A DNA stretch of 64,000 bases from Bdellovibrio sp. GT3 (GCF_037996765.1 NZ_JBBNAD010000001.1:62001-126000), one strand, 5' to 3'; shown: positions 33,812-43,052, counted from the stretch's first letter. Notes: generated from the sequence alone by a model not told the origin. Numbers and translations are program-made.

Positions 33812-35092
33812 ATGAAAACAAAACAAATGCGACCGATCGCGATCCTTGCCGGTTCCAGAACTCCGTTTACAAAATCTCAGACCAACTATGTCCGTACTTC
33901 CAATCAGGAAATGATGACGGCCGTAATGCAGGATTTGGTTAATAAAACCAATATCAGAGGCGTTCGTTTGGGTGATGTTTCCACCGGCGCGGTTATGAAG
34001 AATGCCGCCGATTGGAACATGACTCGAGAAAGCGTTTTGAGTTCCGGTCTTGATCCGCACACTCCGGGCTATGATGTGCAAAGAGCTTGCGGTACCGGGC
34101 TTGAAACCGCTTGGCAAATCGGATTGAAAATCGCAGCTGGCCAAATTGAAAGTGGTATCGCCGGAGGCACCGACACGAACAGTGATATCCAAGGTGTGTT
34201 GCCGCATGAATTCACCTGGAAAATGATGGACGCGCAGAAGGAAAAAACCTTGTTGGGTCGTCTTGGTAAATTCGCCAAGCTTTCTATCAACGATATCAAA
34301 CCTAAATTCCCAGTGGTGGTCGAGCCTCGCACGGGTCTGTCCATGGGGCAGCATACTGAGCTGATGGTGAAGGAATGGCATATCTCTCAAGAGGAGCAAG
34401 ATAAACTTGCCTTAGCCAGCCATCAAAATGCCGCGAAAGCCTGGGATGCTGGATTCTTTAAAGACCTTGTCTTTGATTTCAAAGGTCTGAAAAAGGACAC
34501 CCTAGTCCGTGGGGATACAACACTTGAAAAATTGGCTAAACTTAAACCAGCCTTCGACAAAACTGGCACGGGAACACTGACTGCGGGTAACAGTACTGCA
34601 TTAACCGATGGAGCATCGGCGGTTTTGTTGGGCAGTGAAGATTTCGCGAAAAAGCATGACTTGCCAGTGTTGGCTTACTTAACAGATGCCGAAGTGGCAG
34701 CAGTTGATTATGTCGGTGGCGAGGGGCTGTTGATGGCTCCCACATATGCGGTCGCGCGCATGCTTGAACGCAATGGTCTGACTTTGCAGGATTTTGATTT
34801 CTATGAAATCCATGAAGCATTTGCCGGTCAGGTATTGTGCACCTTGAAGGCGTGGGAATCAGAAGAATACTGCCGCACAAAACTGGGACTTGGTAAAGCC
34901 TTGGGTTCCATTGATCGCAGTAAATTGAATATCAATGGTGGATCTTTGGCTTTGGGACATCCGTTTGCGGCTACGGGTGGGCGCATTCTTGTTTCCTTGG
35001 CAAAAATGCTTTCACAAAAAGGCAGCGGCCGAGGCCTGATCTCCATCTGTACAGCAGGTGGTATGGGCGTCACGGCGATTGTAGAGAGATAG
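33812..35092 (+). CDS. Acetyl-CoA acetyltransferase / 3-ketoacyl-CoA thiolase
   Basis: A 426-residue thiolase. The nucleophile Cys93 is in VQRACGTGLETA; the other active-site motifs are EIHEAFAGQ, GGSLALGHPFAATGGR and ICTAGGMG, the last with the second catalytic Cys. Its length and the N-terminal RPIAILAGSRTPF resemble FadI/FadA-like beta-oxidation thiolases rather than the shorter biosynthetic PhaA types. It transfers acyl groups between CoA thioesters in fatty-acid degradation. AAAGGAC precedes the ATG. Control by the divergent TetR gene is inferred from the operator. Confidence 0.92.
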   Translation: MKTKQMRPIAILAGSRTPFTKSQTNYVRTSNQEMMTAVMQDLVNKTNIRGVRLGDVSTGAVMKNAADWNMTRESVLSSGLDPHTPGYDVQRACGTGLETAWQIGLKIAAGQIESGIAGGTDTNSDIQGVLPHEFTWKMMDAQKEKTLLGRLGKFAKLSINDIKPKFPVVVEPRTGLSMGQHTELMVKEWHISQEEQDKLALASHQNAAKAWDAGFFKDLVFDFKGLKKDTLVRGDTTLEKLAKLKPAFDKTGTGTLTAGNSTALTDGASAVLLGSEDFAKKHDLPVLAYLTDAEVAAVDYVGGEGLLMAPTYAVARMLERNGLTLQDFDFYEIHEAFAGQVLCTLKAWESEEYCRTKLGLGKALGSIDRSKLNINGGSLALGHPFAATGGRILVSLAKMLSQKGSGRGLISICTAGGMGVTAIVER

Positions 35093-35124
35093 TATTGTAG
35101 CGTGACAACTGCCACTGATCTTAT

Positions 35125-36225
35125 ATGATGAGTGGCAGAGGTCGCGTGATTTTAAATTGTTTGATTATATTTATGCTGCTGATTCCTACGGCTTATATTC
35201 GGGCCGCGGAAGTTCGTAACACAGAAGCGGCAAATTCAAATTACATTTCAAATTCCAAATCGCCCCCGAAGAATCGCAAACCAGCTCAATCAAAAAGAAG
35301 TAAAAAGTCATCCAATGGGGATTCCGATCCTGGCTTTATGTCGGCAACGGGGCAGATGATTTCAAGCTCCCGTGATCTGGTTTCGGATCGTGTGATCCTG
35401 CTTGCCAATAAGGTCGATGGGCTTTTTGGTAATGATCGCGCCTTGGACGAGTATTATAAAAGCAGTTTAAAAATTTCCATGGGCTCCCAGTATAATCCCC
35501 TTAAGGGGAGTTATGATAACTCTGTCTCCACGTCCCTAACGTTGAGTTTACCAAACCTAAAAGAGCGCGAAAGAGCCTTCAACGACTATTGGAGCCGCAG
35601 TCCCGATCAGCCACCCAGTTCAGTATTGGATGATGATCTGATTTCCAAGGAGGAGTTTAAGGAACAAAATCCCTGGGACCTCTCATCAGAAGCCGGGGTT
35701 CGGTGGAAATGGCCGCCAGCTTATTTCGGGAAGCTTCGTCTTTCGCGAAGCTATTTAACTGATAATTGGGTGGACTACTGGCAAAACGAGATCGGTTGGG
35801 ACTCGGAAGAGCTATGGGCCAGTAAATCTTCTGTGACTTCGGACTACGCATTTAGCAAGTATTTGCTGTTCCGTTTCTTGAACGAAGCTAACTGGTACAT
35901 GAGTAACCCATCGGTGTTCGGAACCACTCACGGACCTTCCTGGATTTACAGCTTCGAAGATAAAAGTTTATTTTCATTGGATCTGCGTTTCGGAACTCGA
36001 TCCTATGAATTGGAAATGTACGGTGATTCTTATTCTGTGGGCTTCACTTACCGTACCGGTTTTAAAAGTGTGAAGTGGATCTTCCTTGAAGTAGCACCTT
36101 TGTATGCCTGGCGTTTGGAAGACGGCTTTACGCCCACGGCCTGGATCAACATTAAAGTCGACATCCTGTTTGGCCGGGAAAAAACCTCGGCGCCCAAGTC
36201 CACCAATCCACTCGATATCTTATAA
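35125..36225 (+). CDS. Exported protein, probable outer-membrane beta-barrel
   Basis: A protein of about 360 residues with a signal segment (ILNCLIIFMLLIPTAYIRA) and a Lys/Ser/Asn-rich linker (KSPPKNRKPAQSKRSKKSS). The rest alternates polar and aromatic residues in strand-like runs (LKISMGSQYNPLKGSYDNSVSTSLTLSLP, YLLFRFLNEANWYMSNPS, SYSVGFTYRTGFKSVKWIFLEVAPLYAWRLEDGF). I know of no named family. A GTG at 35146 with AGAGG upstream is a possible alternative start. It follows the thiolase by 32 bp and might share its transcript. Confidence 0.65.
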   Translation: MMSGRGRVILNCLIIFMLLIPTAYIRAAEVRNTEAANSNYISNSKSPPKNRKPAQSKRSKKSSNGDSDPGFMSATGQMISSSRDLVSDRVILLANKVDGLFGNDRALDEYYKSSLKISMGSQYNPLKGSYDNSVSTSLTLSLPNLKERERAFNDYWSRSPDQPPSSVLDDDLISKEEFKEQNPWDLSSEAGVRWKWPPAYFGKLRLSRSYLTDNWVDYWQNEIGWDSEELWASKSSVTSDYAFSKYLLFRFLNEANWYMSNPSVFGTTHGPSWIYSFEDKSLFSLDLRFGTRSYELEMYGDSYSVGFTYRTGFKSVKWIFLEVAPLYAWRLEDGFTPTAWINIKVDILFGREKTSAPKSTNPLDIL

Positions 36226-36228
36226 AAA

Positions 36229-36256
36229 AAAAGGGAGTTCGTGTGAACTCCCTTTT
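36229..36256. terminator. Bidirectional terminator between exported protein gene and lpdA
   Basis: AAAAGGGAGTTC pairs with GAACTCCCTTTT around GTGT; the A run before it gives T residues for the minus strand. It can end transcription from both sides. Confidence 0.9.
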
Positions 36257-36283
36257 AGTTTTAGCATTTAATTTAAAGAAAAT

Positions 36284-36302
36284 ACTCCGACGGAGTCGGA
36301 GT
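36284..36302 (-). terminator. Hairpin directly after lpdA
   Basis: ACTCCGAC and GTCGGAGT pair around GGA, six bases past the lpdA stop codon on the minus strand and followed there by a T-rich stretch. Confidence 0.7.
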
Positions 36303-36308
36303 GCAGAC

Positions 36309-37733
36309 TTACTTTTTCAAAGGCTTTTGGATGATGTGGATCGCGTGACCCAAAGTCGCCTCAGCACATTCCATGATCGTCTCGCCCAATGTTGGGTGAG
36401 GGTGGATTGAAAGAGCCAAGTCTTCAATGCGTGCACCCATCTCGATCGCAAGAACTGCTTCAGAGATCAAGTTAGAAGCTTCAGGACCAACAATGTGAAC
36501 ACCAAGCAAAACATGCGTTTTCGCATCAGCGATCATTTTAACGAAGCCTTCAGTTTCCATCATGCTGACCGCGCGGCCGTTAGCACCGAATGGGAATTTA
36601 CCGATCTTAAGCTCAGTGTGACCTTTCGCTTTTGCTTCAGCTTCAGTCATACCTGCAGATGCGATTTCTGGATCCGTGAAGACAACTGCTGGAACTGTTT
36701 TCGCGTCGTAAACGCGGTTTGCGCCAGAGATAACTTCAGCAACCAATACGCCTTCGTGTGAAGCTTTGTGAGCAAGCATTGGCTGGCCACAGATATCACC
36801 GATAGCAAAGATGTTTGAAACGTTCGTTCTGCGTTGAGCATCCACTTTAACAAAGCCACGCTCGTCAACTGCGATACCCGCAGCTTTCAAGTTCGCTTGG
36901 TCACCGTTTGGACGACGTCCAACAGTTACCAGGATCTTATCGCATTTAACAACTTCGTCTTTACCGTTGATCTCAACAGTAACTTCGTAGCCGTCTTTCG
37001 CTTTTTTCTGAGATTTAGCTTTTGCACCGTACATGATTTTTACGCCAGCTTTATCAAGCTTACGTACAACGATGTTTGCGCAATCTGGATCAACTACACC
37101 AGCAAGCAATGAAGGCATTGCTTCGATCACAGTCACTTCAGTACCTAGTTTACGTAGGTAAGAAGAGATCTCCAGACCGATATAGCCACCACCGATAACT
37201 GCGACGCGTTTTGGAATTTCGTCGAATGCCAATGCGCCAGTTGAAGAGCAGATGTCTTTTTCGTCGAATTTGAATCCAGGGATTTCGATTGGACGAGAAC
37301 CTGTCGCCACGATGAAGTACTTAGCCGTGATAGACTCAGTACCTGCAGACGATTTAACAGAGATTTCTTTGGAAGATTTGAATTCAGCGTCGCCCTTAAT
37401 GTGAGTTACGCCGTAACCTTTAAGAAGTTGACCCACACCGCTGGACATTTTGTCTGAAACGGATTGTTTCCACTTCACAAGTTGCTTCATATCAACGTTG
37501 ATATCGCCTTTGATCATCAAGCCCATGTCTTTGAAGTTATGTTGAGCTTTGTGCAAAAGGTGAGTCGCAGTGATCATCGCTTTAGATGGGATACAACCCA
37601 CGTTCAAGCACACGCCACCCAAGAATTCACGTTCGATAACAGCAGTTTTAAAACCAAGTTGAGCAGAGCGGATAGCGGCAACATAACCACCAGGACCCGC
37701 ACCAATTACTACTACGTCAAATGCTTGAGCCAT
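36309..37733 (-). CDS. lpdA: Dihydrolipoyl dehydrogenase (E3)
   Basis: FAD-dependent enzyme that reoxidises lipoamide on E2 and makes NADH. The 474-residue chain shows the FAD motif (VVIGAGPGGYVAA), the redox disulfide Cys42-Cys47 (GGVCLNVGCIPSK), the NAD motif (VAVIGGGYIGLEISS), the second FAD motif (NIFAIGDICGQPMLAHKASHEG) and the C-terminal His-Glu pair (HPHPTLGETIMECA). Length is normal. It starts one base after the stop of the E2 gene, so they are co-transcribed. It can serve pyruvate and other 2-oxoacid complexes. Confidence 0.96.
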   Translation of the reverse strand: MAQAFDVVVIGAGPGGYVAAIRSAQLGFKTAVIEREFLGGVCLNVGCIPSKAMITATHLLHKAQHNFKDMGLMIKGDINVDMKQLVKWKQSVSDKMSSGVGQLLKGYGVTHIKGDAEFKSSKEISVKSSAGTESITAKYFIVATGSRPIEIPGFKFDEKDICSSTGALAFDEIPKRVAVIGGGYIGLEISSYLRKLGTEVTVIEAMPSLLAGVVDPDCANIVVRKLDKAGVKIMYGAKAKSQKKAKDGYEVTVEINGKDEVVKCDKILVTVGRRPNGDQANLKAAGIAVDERGFVKVDAQRRTNVSNIFAIGDICGQPMLAHKASHEGVLVAEVISGANRVYDAKTVPAVVFTDPEIASAGMTEAEAKAKGHTELKIGKFPFGANGRAVSMMETEGFVKMIADAKTHVLLGVHIVGPEASNLISEAVLAIEMGARIEDLALSIHPHPTLGETIMECAEATLGHAIHIIQKPLKK

Positions 37734-37734
37734 C

Positions 37735-39354
37735 TTATAGCATCTCCACCATTAGTTTACCTGGGTTCTCGATGCGGCCGATGAAGGCAGCCAAGAATCT
37801 CGCAGCCAATGCGCCGTCGATCAAACGGTGATCGGCAGTCATTGTGTAGTTCATCGTTTTGATAGCTTTCAATTGGCCATCTTTGATAACTGGTTTTTCG
37901 TCGATTTTGTACATACCAAGGATCGCCACTTCAGGGTGGTTGATCACTGGAGTCGCGTAAGTACCACCGATAGAACCGATGTTCGTCACAGTGATGCAAG
38001 CGCCTTTCATTTCATCTGGTTTCAACTTGCCATCACGGGCACGTTTAGAAAGGTCGATGATCTCTTTAGAGATTTCCAAGATCGTTTTTTGATCCGCATT
38101 TTTGATAACTGGAACAACCAAACCTGTTGGAGTGTCAGCTGCGAAACCGATGTTGAAATATTTTTTGTAAACGATTTCACCAGCAGCATCGTCGATAGAA
38201 GCGTTGAACATTGGGAATTCACGGATCGTCGCAACCATGGCTTTCATCACGATTGGAAGATAAGTGATCTTAGTTCCGTTTTTCTCTGCGAAGTCTTTCA
38301 AAGACTCACGAAGCGCAACCAAAGCATCAACCTTGGCTTCATCCATGATAGTGAAGTGAGGGATGATTTGTTTTGAACGCTGCATGTTTTCAGCGATACG
38401 TTTGCGGATACCGATAAGAGCTACGCGCTCTTCAGCAGCACCGGCTTGGCCTTGGTACGCAGGTCTTGGAATAGTCATGCCACCAGCCGCTGGAGCTTTT
38501 GCAGAAGAAGTGGATGCAACAGCACCACCACCTGCTGACAAAACGTCTTCGCGAGTAACACGACCCGCAAGACCAGAACCAGAAAGACCGTTGATATCAA
38601 CACCAGTCTCGCGAGCAAGACGGCGAGTCGCCGGAGTCGCAAGAACTTTTGAGTCAGCAACAGGCGGGAAGATGCCGTTTGCTGTCGCTGCAGAAGAAGT
38701 AGCTACTGGAGCTGCCGCTTTTGCTGCTGGAGCCGCTGCCGGAGCAGAAGCTTGAGGAGCTGGAGCCGCCGGAGCTGCTGCCGCGCCGCCTGCGCCTGTA
38801 AGCGTGATCATTGTAGATCCAACTTTAACAACGTCGCCTGCTTTGAATTTCAATTCGCCAACAACGCCCGCTACTGGAGTCGGAACTTCAACAGTGGCTT
38901 TGTCAGTTAGAACTTCAGCGATCGCTTGATCCGCTTTTACAGAGTCACCAGATTTAACCAACCATTTTACTAGTTCGCCTTCTGTAACACCCTCACCAAG
39001 TTCAGGGAGTTTTACATCTTGTGCTTTACCACCAGCTGCTGGAGCTGGAGCAGATGCTTGAGGAGCTGCTGCTTTTGGAGCCGCTGCTGCCGGAGCAGAA
39101 GCCGCCGCTTTAGCTGCACCAGCATCAAGAGCGATCATCGTCGAACCAACTTTAACAACCTGGCCCGGTTTAAATTTCAAATCTTTTACAGTACCAGCGA
39201 CTGGAGATGGAACCTCTACAGTTGCTTTGTCAGTCAATACTTCAGCGATAGGTTGATCTGCTTTTACAGAATCACCAGGTTGAACCAACCATTTAACCAA
39301 TTCACCTTCAGTGACGCCTTCGCCAAGTTCAGGCAGTTTTACATCAGTTGCCAT
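37735..39354 (-). CDS. aceF: Dihydrolipoyllysine acetyltransferase (pyruvate dehydrogenase E2)
   Basis: Core of a 2-oxoacid dehydrogenase complex, most likely pyruvate. The 539-residue chain has two N-terminal lipoyl domains (lipoyl Lys43 in LTDKATVEV, and the same motif again about 115 residues later), Ala/Pro-rich linkers, a peripheral-subunit-binding domain (VLATPATRRLARETGVDINGLSGSG) and the catalytic domain ending with the active-site TADHRLIDGALAARF. Start ATG at 39354 with AAGGA upstream. Only E3 follows; the E1 gene is missing from both sides, which is unusual for this operon. Confidence 0.93.
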   Translation of the reverse strand: MATDVKLPELGEGVTEGELVKWLVQPGDSVKADQPIAEVLTDKATVEVPSPVAGTVKDLKFKPGQVVKVGSTMIALDAGAAKAAASAPAAAAPKAAAPQASAPAPAAGGKAQDVKLPELGEGVTEGELVKWLVKSGDSVKADQAIAEVLTDKATVEVPTPVAGVVGELKFKAGDVVKVGSTMITLTGAGGAAAAPAAPAPQASAPAAAPAAKAAAPVATSSAATANGIFPPVADSKVLATPATRRLARETGVDINGLSGSGLAGRVTREDVLSAGGGAVASTSSAKAPAAGGMTIPRPAYQGQAGAAEERVALIGIRKRIAENMQRSKQIIPHFTIMDEAKVDALVALRESLKDFAEKNGTKITYLPIVMKAMVATIREFPMFNASIDDAAGEIVYKKYFNIGFAADTPTGLVVPVIKNADQKTILEISKEIIDLSKRARDGKLKPDEMKGACITVTNIGSIGGTYATPVINHPEVAILGMYKIDEKPVIKDGQLKAIKTMNYTMTADHRLIDGALAARFLAAFIGRIENPGKLMVEML

Positions 39355-39536
39355 ACAGGGAGTTCCTTTCAATATTAGCCTTTAAAATCAAACACTCCCT
39401 TCTATTGCGATGGGGGCTCATTTGCACCGATTAACACCACGCATAAATAAATTGTTTTTCCCTCTGCAACATAGCGGTTTCAGGGTTGAATTTAGGTGTT
39501 TTGCGTTGCTATTTTACAACCCGAATAGAGGGCTCC

Positions 39537-40268
39537 ATGAAATATTCTCGTAAACTTCAGGAAGGCATCTTCCTAAAACGTTATAAACGCTTCTTCGCCG
39601 ATATCGAATTCCAAGGGCAAACGATTGTGGCCCATGTACCCAATACGGGCAGCATGAAAAGCGTTAATAACCCGGGCCAGCTTTGCCTGTTTTCAGAGTC
39701 CGACAACCCGGAGCGTAAGCTTAAGTTCACCCTCGAAATGATCAAATCACCGGGCGGGGCCTGGGTGGGGGTTAATACGGCGACTCCAAACACTGTCGTT
39801 AAAGAAGCTGTCTTAAGAGTCATCGGAAAACATAAAGACGAAGTCGGGGGCTTTGCGCACTGGGCTTCCTTCGATGAGGCGAAGCCAGAGTACAAAATTT
39901 CTGCAGAAACCCGTCTGGATTTTGCGTTGAAGAAAAAAGACACCGACAAAATGCATTTCATCGAAGTGAAAAACGTCACGTTGGGTGAAGAGGGCATTGC
40001 CAAATTTCCGGATGCAGTGACTGAACGCGGGCAAAAGCATTTGAAAGAATTGATGGCGTTGATGGAGCAAGGCCACACGGCAGAGTTGGTATTCACAGTG
40101 CAGCGCCACGACTGCGGTACGTTTTCTCCAGCTGATGAAATCGATCCTGAATATGGCAGGCTGTTGCGGGAAGCATCCACCAAGGGTTTGAAAATTTCCC
40201 CGTTCGTCGTGGATTTGACTCCGACAGAAGCGACTCTTTCTGAGGTGACTCTTCCGGTGGTTCTTTAA
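39537..40268 (+). CDS. sfsA: SfsA family protein (sugar fermentation stimulation protein homologue)
   Basis: A 243-residue SfsA protein. Family motifs are GIFLKRYKRFFADIEF, VAHVPNTGSMKSV, GAWVGVNTATPN, TRLDFAL and the nuclease-like segment FIEVKNVTLGEEGIAKFPDAVTERGQKHLKELM. The fold combines an OB-like domain with a PD-(D/E)xK-like nuclease core; in E. coli the protein binds DNA and affects maltose metabolism, though its true activity is not settled. ATG at 39537 is preferred over the upstream in-frame start because the domain begins there. Single gene, divergent from the E2 gene. Confidence 0.92.
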   Translation: MKYSRKLQEGIFLKRYKRFFADIEFQGQTIVAHVPNTGSMKSVNNPGQLCLFSESDNPERKLKFTLEMIKSPGGAWVGVNTATPNTVVKEAVLRVIGKHKDEVGGFAHWASFDEAKPEYKISAETRLDFALKKKDTDKMHFIEVKNVTLGEEGIAKFPDAVTERGQKHLKELMALMEQGHTAELVFTVQRHDCGTFSPADEIDPEYGRLLREASTKGLKISPFVVDLTPTEATLSEVTLPVVL

Positions 40269-40356
40269 TCAAAAACTGTCTCAGATGTGCGGATTTCTCT
40301 GATTTCAAAGACCAGAAAGTTCGCGTCTGTTTGGATTCACATTAAAAACAGGTAGA

Positions 40357-41691
40357 ATGTCATGGATGGCGTTCGTTTCATTTTTACTGATCACATTTAC
40401 AACCATGGTTTCTTTCGCGCAGTCCGAGCCGGACTATCAGGCTCTGTTTAAGAATTTAGACAAATTGCGAACTGAAATAAGCCAAAGTGAAAAGTCCGCC
40501 GTGGCTTGTGAGGTTCCTCAAGTTGCAAAATGTGATTTTGGCGACTATTGCCAGCAGTTGCGCAGTCAAAGTCAGAACTTTTACCTTTATAAAAACAGTG
40601 CCGGAAAATCAGTTCCGAATTTCTTCTTTATTCGTCTGGCTAAGCAGGTCGAGGGTTGTCTGGGGAAGCCGCTTCCCGAAGTTGATTCGCAAAACCCGTT
40701 CGTGAATCCTTTGAAGCTGGATAAAACCAGTGCTGCTTACAACTCTGAACTCAAGCGCGTTCGTTCGATATTTTCTGATGTGCAAAGAAGGGCGGTGGCC
40801 TTGTTGGAGTCGCGCCGGATGCCTGAAAACACGGCGCAAATCGATCAGGAAATTCAACGAGTGAAGTCCGTCAAAATGGCCAGTCCTTTGTTCAAGGATG
40901 CGTTCGCAATGGAAAAGGCAGGGTGCACTTTACCCAACGCCTCCTATCAGTCAGACGACAATACAATCGTCGTATGCCCGCAGTTGTTGAATCTTCCGGA
41001 TTCGACACTGTTTTCACTTTTAAGTCATGAGATCAGTCACTCAGTGGATCCCTGCAATGCTCACAAGCATATCGCCGGGACCGCGGTGCCCGCAGGTAAA
41101 AATCCTATGCAGGACGTCGTGAGCTGTCTGGCGAAATCAAGTTCGATGGGCGCAAAGACCGTCAGTGAGAAGGATATTATTGCACGTATCACTTCAGAAG
41201 AAACTGACTTGGCAAAAGAGCTGGGGCCTTTATCGCCCGAAGTGAAAGCGGAATTTAAAAAGCGCAGGTTAGATGTCAGTGGAAACTTTGCAACACACCA
41301 ACACTGTCGGGGCTTTTCCGGAAGCGCAGATATGCAGGAAGGTTTCGCGGACTGGATGTCTTCCAAATTAGTTGCGCAAAAAACTGCTGAGTTTAAAGAT
41401 CCGCAACAGGCCAAAGAGTTTGCCTATGAGTCGCAACTTTTCATTGCGGGTTCTGAGTGCCAAAACGTCAAAGTCGCAGCCATCAACAGAGTTGCGGCAG
41501 CAGTTGAAAAAGATTGCCCTCCATTTGCTGAGTACAAAAACATGCTTTTGAATCCGTCCGAATATCAGGATTCAAGTACTGTTCCCCATCCGGCAAGTTC
41601 CCGTCGTGTGAATAAAATCTTATTTGCACCGACTGAAATTCAAAAAGCCCTCGGATGTAAGGCCGATTCCAAGACTTCAGTTTGTGACTGA
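40357..41691 (+). CDS. Secreted protein with HEISH zinc-protease motif
   Basis: A 444-residue protein with a signal peptide (MSWMAFVSFLLITFTTMVSFA). The middle holds a candidate metalloprotease site, LFSLLSHEISHSVDPCNAH (HExxH), with a later acidic segment SADMQEGFADWMSSKL that may supply the third ligand. Many Cys residues (VACEVPQVAKCDFGDYC, GCTLPN, DVVSCL, HQHCRGF, SECQN, DCPPF) point to a disulfide-rich periplasmic or secreted protein. I cannot place it in a named peptidase family. Confidence 0.7.
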   Translation: MSWMAFVSFLLITFTTMVSFAQSEPDYQALFKNLDKLRTEISQSEKSAVACEVPQVAKCDFGDYCQQLRSQSQNFYLYKNSAGKSVPNFFFIRLAKQVEGCLGKPLPEVDSQNPFVNPLKLDKTSAAYNSELKRVRSIFSDVQRRAVALLESRRMPENTAQIDQEIQRVKSVKMASPLFKDAFAMEKAGCTLPNASYQSDDNTIVVCPQLLNLPDSTLFSLLSHEISHSVDPCNAHKHIAGTAVPAGKNPMQDVVSCLAKSSSMGAKTVSEKDIIARITSEETDLAKELGPLSPEVKAEFKKRRLDVSGNFATHQHCRGFSGSADMQEGFADWMSSKLVAQKTAEFKDPQQAKEFAYESQLFIAGSECQNVKVAAINRVAAAVEKDCPPFAEYKNMLLNPSEYQDSSTVPHPASSRRVNKILFAPTEIQKALGCKADSKTSVCD

Positions 41692-41757
41692 AAATGAGTA
41701 AAGTGCTGACACTTCCCCAAAGTCTCGTGTCGACAATTCCGACAGAATAAAAATGTT

Positions 41758-41785
41758 TAAAGTTGAAACAGGTGTGCGCCGAAAA
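41758..41785 (+). promoter_or_regulatory. Possible sigma-28 promoter of the L,D-transpeptidase-like gene
   Basis: TAAAGTTG (41758-41765), a 12-bp spacer and GCCGAAAA (41778-41785). The -35 box equals that of the PilZ promoter; the -10 has one mismatch from GCCGATAA and the spacer is one base long. Confidence 0.5.
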
Positions 41786-41813
41786 CCTCTGTGTAACTAA
41801 CACGGAGGTCCAA

Positions 41814-42596
41814 ATGACATTCAAAGCAACGAAGAATGTTCTGGCTTTACTATCCGTCACTTTCTTAATGGCAGCCTGTGCAAAAGGCGGTTTTGAAAGC
41901 TCTTCTACAGTTTTAGCTGACGATCCAGACACAGAACAATCAGCAGGTGACACTGCTCAAACAATTCCACCTGCGGAACCGGAAGTTCCGGATACGGGAA
42001 CGGATACGGGAACGGATACGGGTTCCAATACCGGCTCCGAGCCTACGACCGATGCGCAGATTCTTGCGAAGTATTCCTATGTGGATACGGGTAAAACAGT
42101 GAATCAAACGATGCTGAAAAATGCGTTGTTGTATTATCATAAAAATTTGAAAACCATTAAAAACTCTGACTACCTTTCAGTTTTGGATTTTAGTTTGTCC
42201 TCAACAAAGAAACGTTTCCATATCATCAATATGAAAACAGGCGAGGTTTGGAGTATTCACGTGGCTCATGGTAAAGGTTCCGATCCTGATCATGACGGCT
42301 ATGCAAACTCGTTTAGCAACGTCTCCGGTTCCAATGCAAGTTCACTGGGTATTTACAAAACAGCTGAGACTTACAGTGGCAGTCACGGGTACTCTTTGCG
42401 TCTGGATGGATTGTCTTCCACCAACTCAAAAGCCCGCTCCAGAGCAGTTGTGATCCATGGTGCAGACTATGTATCTGAATCCAGCGTGATTCAGGGTCGT
42501 AGTTGGGGTTGCCCGGCGGTGACGATGAGTTATCGTACGAAGGTAATCGACATGGTTAAGGGTGGTTCAATTATTTACGCATCCGCGACCAAGTAG
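41814..42596 (+). CDS. Lipoprotein with L,D-transpeptidase-like (YkuD_2) catalytic domain
   Basis: A 260-residue lipoprotein: signal with lipobox at Cys22 (VTFLMAAC), a Pro/Thr/Asp-rich spacer with DTG repeats, and a C-terminal murein L,D-transpeptidase-type domain. The active site can be read as VVIHGADYV (His about 215) and GRSWGCPAV (Cys about 233); upstream FHIINMKTGEVWSIHVAHGKGSD and LGIYKTAE are also typical. Family members form or exchange peptide bonds on the peptidoglycan stem, relevant to remodelling self or prey wall. GGAGG precedes ATG 41814. Followed by a strong terminator. Confidence 0.88.
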   Translation: MTFKATKNVLALLSVTFLMAACAKGGFESSSTVLADDPDTEQSAGDTAQTIPPAEPEVPDTGTDTGTDTGSNTGSEPTTDAQILAKYSYVDTGKTVNQTMLKNALLYYHKNLKTIKNSDYLSVLDFSLSSTKKRFHIINMKTGEVWSIHVAHGKGSDPDHDGYANSFSNVSGSNASSLGIYKTAETYSGSHGYSLRLDGLSSTNSKARSRAVVIHGADYVSESSVIQGRSWGCPAVTMSYRTKVIDMVKGGSIIYASATK

Positions 42597-42616
42597 TTTT
42601 ATCTGAATTGGAAATA

Positions 42617-42651
42617 AAAAAAGCCGTCTGATGAGGACGGCTTTTTTATTT
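42617..42651. terminator. Bidirectional terminator between L,D-transpeptidase and HEPN genes
   Basis: AAAAAAGCCGTC pairs with GACGGCTTTTTT around TGATGAG, with T residues following on both strands. Confidence 0.95.
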
Positions 42652-42665
42652 TTATCGAGGCTTTC

Positions 42666-43052
42666 TTAGAACAGTTTCAGCTGCTCGCCCACCAGCTTTT
42701 TAAGGTCATTTACATAACCCAGGTATTCATCCATATCCAGACGCTCATCTTTGCGGATATGGGCGCTAGGGGAGTTGTATTGAGTCAATTCAATAACGTC
42801 AGCATGGGAAGAGATCTCGGCAAAACCTTCCTCTTCCAGGGTGGTCATCAAGTGGTCCAAGTCATGACCATCATCGCCATCCGGGAATTCAATTTCGCGC
42901 AATGCCATCATCGCTTTTAGGTAAAGTTCGCTGGCTTGAGCCAGGTTGTAACCGACGATATCGTGTTGGTTATCGTCGGACATGTTTTTTTGGGCAATAT
43001 CAATGTTATCCTGGGCTTTTAGGATTAAGGACTTCGCTGTTGAAACGCTCAT
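42666..43052 (-). CDS. HEPN-domain protein
   Basis: A 128-residue all-helical protein with HEPN-like features: opening helix AKSLILKAQDNIDIAQKNM, then NQHDIVGYNLAQASELYLKAMM and the loop HDLDHLM. There is no nearby MNT nucleotidyltransferase, the usual toxin-antitoxin partner, and the canonical Rx4-6H RNase motif is not evident, so ribonuclease activity is doubtful. The ATG at 43052 has GGGAG upstream and lies 20 bp after the end of the giant FecR/Ig gene, so it is the second gene of that operon. Confidence 0.7.
   Translation of the reverse strand: MSVSTAKSLILKAQDNIDIAQKNMSDDNQHDIVGYNLAQASELYLKAMMALREIEFPDGDDGHDLDHLMTTLEEEGFAEISSHADVIELTQYNSPSAHIRKDERLDMDEYLGYVNDLKKLVGEQLKLF

Noticed and set aside
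33806-34399. Antisense frame of 197 codons over the thiolase start
   Set aside because: It covers a conserved thiolase N-terminus and starts within coding DNA without a ribosome site.
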